A stretch of DNA of 64,000 nt from Ricinus communis (lineage: Eukaryota > Streptophyta > Magnoliopsida > Malpighiales > Euphorbiaceae), in the NCBI RefSeq assembly GCF_019578655.1, contig NC_063257.1:27580362-27644361 (forward strand). Reading direction: 5' to 3'. Each line of letters begins with the position of its first letter. Within the stretch, counting starts at the first letter, position 1. A program made the position numbers and the translations under genes. Under the pieces are notes generated by a model. The model had not been told where the DNA came from. It saw only the letters and a list, made by a program, of their open reading frames with translations, and searched no databases. Positions 33,257 through 45,178 of the stretch are shown in pieces.

Positions 33257-36200
33257 AGGGTTGTTTTCTCATATTATAAAATTAATCCATTTAAGGAGTT
33301 GTTTTCTCATACTCACAAATATATCACAATTATGGGGTTATTTTCTTTTATTGATAAATATTCCCATATAACGGGGTTGTTTTCTAATATTTATAAATAT
33401 ACCATTCTTACAGGGTTGTTTTCTCAGATTAAAAAATTTACCTCTTCTATGATATTGTTTTCTTAGACTCGCAATTAAACTACTTTTATGGAGTTGTTTT
33501 CTCATATTCATAAATATACACGTTTTACGGGGTTATTTTCTTATATTGATAAATATACTACTTTTACGGGGTTATTTTCTTAAATTATTAGAATTATTAT
33601 GGAGTTATTTTCTCAATTTCATAAACATATACGTTTTACGGGGTTATTTTCTTTGATTGATAAATATTCCCGTATTACATGATTGTTTTCTCATATTAAA
33701 AAATTTACCCATTCTACGAGGCTATTTTCTCAGACTCGCTATTACATAACTTTTATAAGGTTGTTTTCTCATATTCATAAAAATACACGTTTTACGGGAT
33801 TATTTTCTTATATTGATAAATATACCACTTTTACAGGGTTATTTTCTTATATTGACAAATATACCCCTTTTACGGGGTTGTTTTCTTATATTATAAGATT
33901 AACACATATAAAGGGTTATTTTCTCATAATCACAAATATACCAAAATTGCGGGGTTATTTTTTCTGATTGATAAATATTCCCGTATCACGGGGCTATTTT
34001 CTCATATTAAAAAATTTACCCCTTTTATGAGGATATTTTCTTATATTAAAAAATTTACCCCTTCTATGAGGCTGTTTTCTTAGACTCATAATTACACTAC
34101 TTTTATGGGGTTGTTTTCTCATATTCATAAATATACACGTTGTACCGGGTTATTTTCTTATACCGATAAATATACTATTTTTATAGGGTCATTTTCTCAC
34201 ATTAAATTATTAATACACGTTTTACGGGGTTATATTCTTATATTGATAAATATACCACTTTTACAGGGTTATTTTCTTATGTTGACAAATATACTCCTTT
34301 TACGGGGTTGTTTTCTCATATAATAAAATTAACCCATTTAAGAGGTTGTTTTCTCATACTCGCAAATATACAAAAATTACAGAGTTATTTTCTCCGATTG
34401 ATAAATATCCCCATTTTTACGAAGTGATTTTCTAATAGTTATAAATATACCCATGGGATTGTCTTCTCATATTAAAAAATTTACCCCTTCTCCGAAGATG
34501 TTTTCTTAGACTCGCAATAACACCACTTTTACGGAGTTATTTTTTCAGATTCATAAAAATACTCGTTTTTTATCTTCTTATATTGATAAATATACCATTT
34601 TTATAGGGTAATTTCCTCATATTAAATTATTAGTACTATTATGGGGTTGTTTTCACAAATTCATAAATATACACGTTTTACGGGGTTATTCTCTTATATG
34701 GACAAATAATGCCCATTTTATAGGGTTTTTGTTTCTCATATTCTAAAATTAACCCATTTAAGGGGTTATTTTCTCATACTCACAAATATACAAAAATAAT
34801 TGGGTTATTTTCTCCGATTGATAGATATCCCCATATTACGGGTTTGTTTTCTAATATCTATAAATATACTCCTCTTACGGAATTGTTTTCTCATATTAAA
34901 AAATTTACCCGTTCTATGAGGCTGTTTTCTCATACTCGCAATTACACTACTTTTACGGGGTTATTTTCTCAGATTTATAAATATACACGTTTTACGGAGT
35001 TATTTTTTTATATTGATAAATATACCACTTTTATGGGGTCATTTTCTCATATTAAATTATTAGTACTATTATGGAGTTATTTTCTCAAATTCTTAAATAT
35101 ACACGTTTTACGGGGTATTTTCCTATATCGACAAATATACCCCTTTTACGGGGTTGTTTTCTCATATTATAAAATTAACCCATTTAAGGGGTTGTTTTCT
35201 CATACTCACAAATATACCACAAAAATGGGGTTAATTCCTCAAATTTATAAATATCCCTGTATTACGGGGTTGCTTTCACATATTAAAAAATTTATCCCTT
35301 TTACGAGGTTGTTTCTCATATTAAGAAATTTACCCTTTCTACCAAGTTGTTTTCTTATAATTGCAATTACACTAGTTTTAGGGAGTTGTTTTCTCAGATT
35401 TATAAATATATACGTTTTACGAGGTTATTTTCTTATATTGACAAATATACCCCTTTTACGGGATCGTTTTCTTATATTAAATTATTAGCATTATTAGGGG
35501 GTTATTTTTTGAATTCATAAATATACACGTTTTACGGAGTTATTTTCTCTGATTGATAAATATCCCCGTATGACATGGTTGTTTTCTCATATTAAGAAAT
35601 TTACTCCTTCTACGAGGCTGTTTTCTCAGACTCGCCATTACATTACTTTTACGGCGTTGTTTTCTTAAATTCATGAAAATAGATGTTTTACGGGGTTATT
35701 TTCTTATATTGATAAATATACCACTTTTACGGGGTCGTTCTCTCATATTAAATTATTAGTACTATTACGTGGTTATTTTCTCATATTAAAAAATATACAC
35801 ATTTTACGAGGTTATTTTCCTATATTTTATTGATAAATATACCACTTTTACGGGGTTGTACTCTCATATTATAAAATTAACCTATTTAAGGGGTTATTTT
35901 CTCATACTCACAAATATACCAAAATTACGGGTTATTTCTTATATCTACAAATATACCCCTTTTATGGGGTTGTTTTCTCATATTATAAAATTAACCATTT
36001 AAGGGGCTGCTTTCTCATACTCACAAATATACCACAATTATGGGGTTATTTCCTCAAATTCATGAATATCCCCGTATTACAGGGTTGTTTTCACATATTA
36101 AAAAATTTACCCCTTGTACGAGACTGTTTTCTCATATTAAAAAATTTATCCATTCTACAAGGCTGTTTTCTAAGACTAGCAATTACACTACTTTTACGGA

Positions 36201-39200
36201 GTTATTTTCTCGGATTCATATATACACACGTTTTACGGAGTTATTTTCTTATATTAACAAATATACCAATTTTATGGGATTGTCTTCTCATATTATAAAA
36301 TTAACCCATTTAAAGGGTTGTTTTCTTATACTCACAAATATCCCAAAATTACGGAGTTATTTTCTTCGATTGATAAATATCTCCGTATTACAAGGTTGTT
36401 TTCTAATATTTATAAATATACCCCTATTACGGGATTCTTTTCTCATATTAAAAAATTTACCCTTTCTACGAGGCTATGTTCTTAGACTCACAATTACACT
36501 ACTTTTAGGAAGTTATTTTCTCAGAATTATATATATAAATATTTTACGGGGTTATTTTTTATATTGATAAATATACCACTTTTACAGGATCGTTTTGTCA
36601 TATTAAATTATTAGCACTATTAGGGGGTTGTTTTCTCAAATTCATAAATATACATGCTTTACGGGATTATTTTCTCTGATTGATAAATATACACATTTTA
36701 CAGGATTATTTTCTTATATTGATAAATGTATCACTTTTTTACGGGGTTATTTTCTTATATTGACAAATTCACCCCTTTTACGGTGTTGTTTTCTCATATT
36801 ATAAAATTAACCCATTTAAGGTATTGTCTTCTCATACTCACAAATATACTACAATTACAGGGTTGCTTTCTAATATTTATAAATATACCCCTCTTACGGG
36901 GTTGTTTTCTCATATTAAAAAATTTACCCCTTCTACGAGGCTGTTTTCTCAAACTCGCAATTACACTCCTTTTATGGGGTTGTTTTTTCAAATTCATAAA
37001 TATACACGTTTTACGCGGTTATTTTCTTATATTGATAAATATACTACTTTTACAGGGTCGTACTCTCATATTAAATTATTAGCACTATTATAGGGTTGTT
37101 TTATCAAATTCATAAACATACACATTTTACGAGATTATTTTTTTATATCCACAAATATACCCCTTTTACAGAGTTATTTTCTCATATTATAAAATTAACC
37201 CATTTAAGAGGTTGCTTTCTCATACTCACAAATATACCAAAATTACGGGGTTATTTTCTCCGATTGATAAATATCCCCGTATTACGGGGTTGTTTTCTCA
37301 TATTATAAAATTTACCCTTTATACGAGGTTGTTTTCTCATATTGAAAATTTACCCGTTCTATGAGGCTGTTTTCTTAGACTCGCAATTACACAATTTTTA
37401 CGGGGTTGTTTTCTCAGATTCATAAATACACACGTTTTACAGGGTTATTTTCTTATATTGACAAATATACCACTCTTACAGAGTTGTTTTCTTATATTAT
37501 AAAATTAACCCATTTGAGGGGTTGTTCTCTCTTATAAATATACCAAAATTACAGGGTTATTTTCTCCGATTGATAAATATCCCCGTATTACGGTGTTTTC
37601 TATTATTTTTAAATATACTCCTCTCACGGGGTTATTTTCTAATATTTATAAATATTCCCCTCTTACAGGGTTATTATTTTATATTGACAATCATACCCTT
37701 TTTACGGGGTTGTTTTCTCATATTATAAAATTAATCCATTTAAAGGATTGTTTTCTCATACTCACAAATATACTACAATTACGGAGTTATTTCCTCATAT
37801 TGATAAATATCTCCGTATTACCGGGTTGTTTTCTCATATTAATAAATTTACCCCTTCCACAAGGCTGTTTTCTGAAAATTGCGATTACACTTCTTTTACG
37901 AGGTTGATTTCTCAAATTCATAAATATACACGTATTACAGAGTTATGTTCTTATATTGATAAATATACTATTTTTACAGGGTCGTTTTCTGATATTAAAT
38001 TATTAGAACTATTATGGGGTTATTTTATTAAATTCATAAACATACACATTTTAGGGGTTATTTTCTTATATCCATAAATATACCCCTTTTATAGGGTTAT
38101 TTTATGATATTATAACATTAACCCATTTAACGGGTTGTTTTCTCATGCTCACAAATATACCAAAATTACGGGGTTATTTTCTTCGATTGATAAATATCAC
38201 CATAGTACGGGGTTGTTTTCTCATATTAAAAAATTTACCCCTTCTACGAGTATGTTTTCTCAAGGTCGCAATTACACTACTTTTACGGGGTTATTTTCTC
38301 ATATTCATGGATATACACGTTTTACGGTGTTATTTTCTTATGTTGATAAATATACCACTTTTATGGGGTCATTTTCTCATATTAAATTATTAGCACTCTT
38401 ATGGGGTTGTTTTCTCAAATTCATAAATATATACATTTTACGGGGTTATTTTCTTATATCGATAAATATTCCCTTTTTACGGGGTTATTTTCTCATACTA
38501 TAATATTAACTAATTTAAGGGTTGTTTTCTCATACTCACATATATACCACAATTATGGGGTTATTTCCTTAGATTCATAAATATTCCTTTATTATGGAAT
38601 TATTTTTATTTATTAATAAATTTATCCATTCTACGAGGCTGTTTTCGCATATTAAAAAATTTACCTGTTCTACGAGGCTTTTTTCTTAAACTCGCAATTG
38701 CATTACTTTTACGGGGTTATCTTCTCAAATTCATAAAATATACACATTTTACTCGATTACTTTCTTATATTGACAAATATACCCCTTTATGGGGCTATTT
38801 TCTCATATTATAAAATTAACCCATTTAAGCTGTTGATTTCTCATACTCACAAATATACCACAACTACAGGTTTATTTTCTCTGATTGATAAATATCCCCA
38901 TATTACAGAATTATTTTTTAATATTTATAAATATATCCCTCTTTCGGGGTTATTATCTCATATTAAAAAATTTATATGTTCTACGAGGTTGTTTTCTAAG
39001 ACTTTCAATTACACTACTTTTACGGGGTTGTTTTCTCAAATTCATAAATATATACGTTTTACAGGGTTATTTTCTCATATTAATAAATATATCACTTCTA
39101 CAAGGTCATTTTCTTACATTAAATTATTAGTACTGTTTTAGGGGTTGTTTTCTCAAATTCATAAATATACACGCTTTACGGAGTTATTTTCCTATATCAA

Positions 39201-42200
39201 CAAATATACCCCTTTTTACACTATTTTTACGGGTTTGTTTTGACATATTCATAAATATACACGTTTTACGAGATTATTTTCTTATATTGATAAATATAAC
39301 ACTTTTATGCGGTTGTTTTCTCATATTAAATATTAGCCCTATTATGGGGTTGTTTTGTCAAATTCATAAATATACATGTTTTACGAGGTTATTTTCTTAT
39401 ATGGAGAAATATGCCCTTTTTACGGGATTATTTTCTCATATTATAAAATTAACCCATTTAAAGGGTTATTTTCTCATACTCACAAATATACCACAATTAC
39501 GGGGTTATTTCCTCATATTCATAAATATCCCCGTATTACGGGGTTGTTTTCAGATATTAAAAAACTTACTCCTTGTATGAGGTTGTTTTTTCATATTAAA
39601 AAATTTACCCATTCTACGAGGCTGTTTTCTTATACTAGCAATTACACTGATTTTACGAGGTTGTTTTCTCGGATTCATAAATACCCACGTTTTATGAGAT
39701 TATTTTTTTATATTGACAAATATATTATTTTTACGGGGTTGTTTTCTCATCTTATAAAATTACCCCATTTTAGGAGTTGTTTTCTCATACTTACAAATAT
39801 CTCAAAATTACGGGGTTATTTTCTCCGATTGATAAATATCCCTGTATTACAGGGTTGTTTTCCAATATTTATAAATATACCCCTCTTACGGGGTTATTTT
39901 CTCATATTAAAAAATTTACCCCTTCTACGAGGTTGTTTTCTTAGACATGCAATTACACTACTTTTAGGGAGTTGTTTTTTAAGGTTTATTAATATACACG
40001 TTTTATGGAGTTATTTTCTTATATTGATAAATATAACACTTTTCCGAGGTCGTTTTCTCATATTAAATTATTAGTACTATTATGGGGTTCTTTTCTCAAA
40101 TTCATAAATATACACGTTTTACGGGGTTAATTTTTCCGATTGATAAATATCTCCATATTATATGGTTGTTTTCTTATATTAAAAAATTTACCCCTTCTAC
40201 GAGGCTATGTTCTCATACTCGCTATTATATTACTTTTACAGAGATGTTTTCTCAAATTCATAAATATACACGTTTTACGGGGTTATTCTCATATATTGAT
40301 AAATATACCACTTTTACGGGTTATTCTCTTATATTGATAAATATACCTCTTTTACGTGGTCGTTTCGTCACATTATAAAATTAACCCATTTAAAGGGTTG
40401 TTTTCTCATACTCACAAATATACCACAATTAAGGGATTATTTTCTCCGATTGATAAATATCCCCGTATTACGGGGCTGTTTTCTCATATTAAAAAATTTA
40501 CACATTCTACGAGGTTATTTTCTTATATTAAAGAATTTATCCATTCTGCGAGGCTGTTTTCTGAGACTCGCATTTACACTACTTTTACAGGTTGTTTTCT
40601 TATATTCATAAATATACACGTTTTACTAGGTTATTTTCATATATTGATAAATAACACTTTTATTGGGTCGTTTTCTCATATTAAGTTATAAGCACTGTTA
40701 TGAAATTATTTTCTCAAATTCATAAATATACACGTTTTACGGGGTTATTTTCTTATATTGATAAATATACCCCTTTTACGGGGTTGTTTTCTCATAATAT
40801 AAAATTAACCCATTTAAGGGTTTTTTTTCTCATACTCACAAAGATACCAAAATTACGAGATTATGTTCCTATATTGATAAATATACTACTTTTACGGTGT
40901 CGTTTTCTGATATTAAATTATTACAACTATTATGGGGTTATTTTATCAAATTCATGAATATACACATTTTTTGGGATTATTTTCTTATATCCATAAAGAT
41001 ATCCCTGTTACAGGGTTATTTTATTATATTATAAAATTAACCCATTTAAGGGGTTGTTTTCTCATACTCACAAATAAACCAAAATTACGGGGTTATTTTC
41101 TTCGATTGATAAATATCCTCGTATTATGGGGTTGTTTTCTCATATTAAAAAATTTACTCCTTCTATGAGGCTGTTTTCTCAGAGTCGCAATTACACTACT
41201 TGTACGGGGTTATTTTCTCAGATTCATAGATATACATGTTTTACGAGGTTACTTTCTTATATTGAAAAATATACCACTTTTACGGGATCCTTTTCTCATA
41301 TTAAATTATTAGCACAATTATGAAGTTGTTTTCTCAAGTTCATAAATATACTCATTTTATGGGGTTATTTTCTTATATTGACAAATGGACCCCTTTTATG
41401 TAGTTATTTTCTCATATTATCAAATTAACCCATTTAAGGGGTTGTTTTCTCATGCTCACAAATATACCAAAATTTCGGGGTTATTTTCTCTGATTGATAA
41501 ATATCCCCATATTACGAGGTTGTTCTCTCATATTAAAAAATTAATCCCTTTTACGAGGCTATTTTATAAGACTCGAAATTACACTGCTTTTACGGAGTTA
41601 TTTTCTCAGATTCATAAATATACACGTTTTTACGGGGTTATTTTTTTATATTGATAAATATACCACTTTTACGGTGTCATTTTCTTATATTAAATTATCA
41701 GCACTATTATTGGGTTGTTTTCTCAAATTCATAAATATAAACGTTTTACGGAGTTATTTTCTTATATTGATAAATATACTCCTTTTACGGGTTGTTTTCT
41801 CATTTTATAATATTAACCCATTTAAGGAGTTGTTTTCTTATACTTACAAATATACCACAATTACATGGTTATTATCTCTGATTAATAAACATTCCCATAT
41901 TATGGGGTTGTTTTCAAATAAATATACCTTTCTTACGTAGTTGTTTTCTTATATTAAAAAATTTACCCCTCTACGAGGCTGTTTTCTCAGACTCGCAATT
42001 ACACTACTTTTACGGGGTTGTTTTCTCATATTCATAAATATACTTGTTGTACAAGGTTATTTTCTTATATTGATAAATATATCACTTTTACGAGGTCATT
42101 TTCTCATATTAAATTATTAGCACTATTATGGGGTTGTTTTATCAAATTTATAAATATACACGTTTTATGGAGTTATTTTCTTATATCGACAAATATACCT

Positions 42201-42551
42201 CTTTTACAGGATTATTTTCTCATATTATAAAATTAACCCATTTTAGGGGTTGTTTTCTGATACGCATAAATATACCAAAATTATGGATTTTTTCCTATGA
42301 TTGATAAATATCCCCATATTACGGGGTTGTTTTCTCATATTGTAAAATTAACCTATTTAAGGAGTTGTTTTCTCATACTCAAAAATATACTAAAATTACG
42401 GGTTTATTTTCTACGATTGACAAATATCGCCGTATTACGGGGTTGTTTACTCACATTAAAAGATTTACTCCTTCTACGAGGCTGTTTTCTTAGACTCGTC
42501 ATTATACTAATTTTACAGGGTTATTTTCTCAGATAGATATGCACGTTTTAC

Positions 42552-42629
42552 GAAGTTATTTTCTTATATTGATAAATATACCACTCTTACGGAGCCATTT
42601 TCTTATATTGATAAATAGACCACTTTTAC
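42552..42629 (+). repeat. Recent single-monomer tandem duplication
   Basis: Two consecutive G-type monomers. The second and the following H monomer share the rare head GGAGCCATTTTC, which points to slippage or unequal exchange by one 39-bp register. Confidence 0.7.
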
Positions 42630-44500
42630 GGAGCCATTTTCTCATATTAAATTAATAGCACAATTATAGGGTTATAGGGTTATTTTCCTATATTGACAAA
42701 TATACCCCTTTTAAGGGGTTGTTTTCTCATATTATAAAATTAACCCATTTAAGGAGTTGTTTTCTCATACTCACGAAACCACAATTACAGGGTTATTTTC
42801 TCTGATTGATAAATATTCCCGTATTACGGGATTGTTTTCTAGTATTTATAAATATATCCTTCTTACGGGTTGTTTTCTCATATTAAAAAATTTACTCCTT
42901 CTATGAGGTTGGTTTCTTAGACTCGCAATTACACTACTTTTACGGAGTTATTTTCTAAGACCCATAAAAAATACACGTTTTACGAGGTTAATTTCTTATA
43001 TTAATAAATATACCACTTTTACGGGGTCATTTTCTCATAGTAAATTATTAGTACTATTATGGGGTTCTTTTCTCAAATTCATAAATATACACGTTTTACA
43101 GGGTTATTTTCTTATATTGACAAATATACCCCTTTTACGGGGTTGTTTTCTCATATTATAAAATCCACACATTTAAGGGTTATTTTCTCATACACACAAA
43201 TATACCAAAATTATAGGATTATTTTCTCCGGTTGATAAATATTTCCATATTACGGGGTGGTTTTCTATATTTATAAATATACTCCTCTTATGGGGTTGTT
43301 TTCTCATATTAAAAGATTTACCACTTCTATGATGCCGTTTTCTCATATTAAAAATTTACCCGTTCTACGAGACTGTTTTCTTATACTCGCAATTACACTA
43401 CTTTACGGGGTTGTTTTCTCAGATTCATAAATAAACACGTTTTACGGGGTGATTTTCTTATATTGACAGATATACCACTTTTACGGAGTTGTTTTCTCAT
43501 ATTATAAAATTAACCCATTTAAGGGGTTGTTCTCTCATACCCATAAATATACTAAAATTACAAGGTTATTTTCTCCGATTAATAAATATCCCCACATTAG
43601 GGGGTTATTTTCTAGTATTTATAAATATACCCCTCTTACGGGGTTGTTTTCTCATATTAAAAAATTTACCACTTCTACAAGGCTATTTTCTTATACTCGC
43701 AATTACACTACTTTTATAGGGTTGTATTCTCATATTCATAAATATACACGCTTTATGGGGTTATTTTCTTATATTAATAAATATACCACTTTTTTACGGG
43801 ATCGTTTTCTCATATTAAATTATTAGCACTATTATGGGGTTATTTTATCAAATTTAAAAATATACAAGTTTTATGGGATTATTTTCTTATATCGACAAAT
43901 ATACCCCTTTTACGGGGTTATTTTCTCATATTATAAAATTAGTCCATTTTAGGGGTTGTTTTTTGATATTCACAAATATACCTAAATTACGGGGTTATTT
44001 TCTCCGACTGATAAATGTCCCCGTATTACGGGGTTGTTTTCTCATATTAAAAAAATTACTCCTTCTACGAGGCTATTTTCTCATATTAAGAAATTTACCC
44101 CTTCTACGAGGATGTTTTCTTAGATTCGCAATTACACTACTTTATTGGGTTATAAATATACGCGTTTTACGGAGTTATTTTCTTATATTGACAAATATAC
44201 CGCTTTTACGGAGTTGTTTTCTCACATTATGAAATTAACCCATTTAAGCTGTTGTTTTCTCATAGTCACAAATATACCAAAATTACGGGATTATTTTCTC
44301 CGATTGATAAATATCCCCGTATTGCGAGGTAGTTTTCTCATATTAAAAAATTTACCCTTTTACGAGACTGTTTTCTCAGACTCGCAATTAAACTACTTTT
44401 ACGAGGTTATTTTTTTAGATTCATAGATATACACATTTTATAGGGTTATTTTCTTATATTGATAAATATACCACTTTTACGAGGTCGTTTTCTCATATAT

Positions 44501-44794
44501 TAAAAAATTACATAAACTTGATTGGACTAGTATTGTCGCAAACAAAATGATAGGCACAAAATATCAGAAAAGCTAGTATGAAATGGGCAACTCCTCTATT
44601 GTCAAACAGACCCTTTAATTTCACTGTTGTATCACCAAAATTTAGCATTTGTGGAATTTGGTAGTTAAAAAAACACAAAGGTGATGTCTGTTCATAAAAT
44701 ATTAACAGCAAAATCCAAATACTGAGAAGCACAAGGAATTAAATTTCAATAAAAAATATTAAGAAAACAATCGGGTGACAAAAGATAAGCAGAC
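44501..44794 (-). other. Partial first intron of the carrier fragment
   Basis: Non-satellite sequence between the array and the carrier exon. Read on the minus strand it begins with the donor GT (44793-44794, GTCTGC) and is T-rich, as expected for a plant intron. No acceptor or second exon appears before satellite resumes at about 44500. The frame at 44508-44732 is not similar to anything I recognise. Confidence 0.6.
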
Positions 44795-45178
44795 CTTAAA
44801 GGGAGTAGCGATAGCAATAGCTTCAAGAACACCAGCACCAAATCTAGAGAAACCTCGGCCACGATTACTGATCTTGCTAGTCTCAGAATCCTTGAACGCA
44901 GATTGAAACAACGCATTAGATCCCATTCTCAACGCATATTTCAACATTAAGTGAGTAGCAAATGGTATCAATACTTTCCATAAAGCCCTCACTCCTTCCG
45001 TTCTCGAAACGGTCGTACCATAGTGGATTATTCCCTTGTAAGTCCCAGTCCTATCAAGCTGTAATCTTGTTTTGATTACATCAATTGGCGGTAAACAACA
45101 CGCCTCCATAACCCCGCCTAATGACCCCGACACTGCCTTCATGTAGGGTGGGATTGCTGCATCATTTTGGGACTTTGA
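44795..45178 (-). pseudogene. SFC1: Mitochondrial succinate/fumarate carrier, exon 1 fragment
   Basis: The minus strand is open for 128 codons and encodes the first third of a mitochondrial carrier family protein. It contains IPPYMKAVSGSLGGVMEACC, then the carrier signature PIDVIKTRLQLDR, then TEGVRALWK, PFATHLMLKYALRMGSNALF and SAFKDSETSKISNRGR. The family exchanges succinate and fumarate across the inner mitochondrial membrane and is about 300 residues long with three repeats; here there is repeat one and the start of repeat two (ATPFK). The exon ends at AAG followed by a GT donor. The acidic residue of the second signature (PF then E in the family) is Lys here. Upstream, the frame is open right up to 45178, where an LTR cuts it before the start codon. 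Residue wording matches the plant SFC1 type, not other carriers. Confidence 0.82.

Larger units (their letters stand above)
30847..44500 (+). repeat. 39-bp satellite array, right arm, segment 1
   Basis: An uninterrupted 13.7 kb of satellite. Monomers start GGGGTTGTTTTCTC or close variants and differ in their tails, which define about ten types. Types recur in a fixed order, with local duplications and skips. Frames of up to 232 codons (39376-40074) encode strings such as GLFSHIHKYTRFT with a 13-residue period. They occur in all three frames and change frame at the 38-bp monomers, so I treat them as by-products. Some antisense frames exist too (36794-36997). No gene or transposon is visible here. 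Confidence 0.95.

Noticed and set aside
39376..40074. 232-codon frame as a protein-coding gene
   Set aside because: It is built from 13-residue satellite repeats, similar frames exist in other phases and on the antisense strand, and there is no promoter, intron or domain evidence.
30847..44500. Regularly spaced conserved heads with variable tails, resembling a CRISPR array
   Set aside because: The tails recur in fixed order and are not unique spacers, the heads vary, there are no cas genes, and the context is a plant satellite.
44508..44732. 74-codon minus-strand frame beside the carrier exon
   Set aside because: It lies downstream of a splice donor in T-rich intron-like sequence and shows no recognisable domain.
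44501..45178. Functional succinate/fumarate carrier gene
   Set aside because: Only the first exon and part of an intron are present, the start is cut by an LTR, the other two carrier repeats are absent, and a key signature residue is changed.
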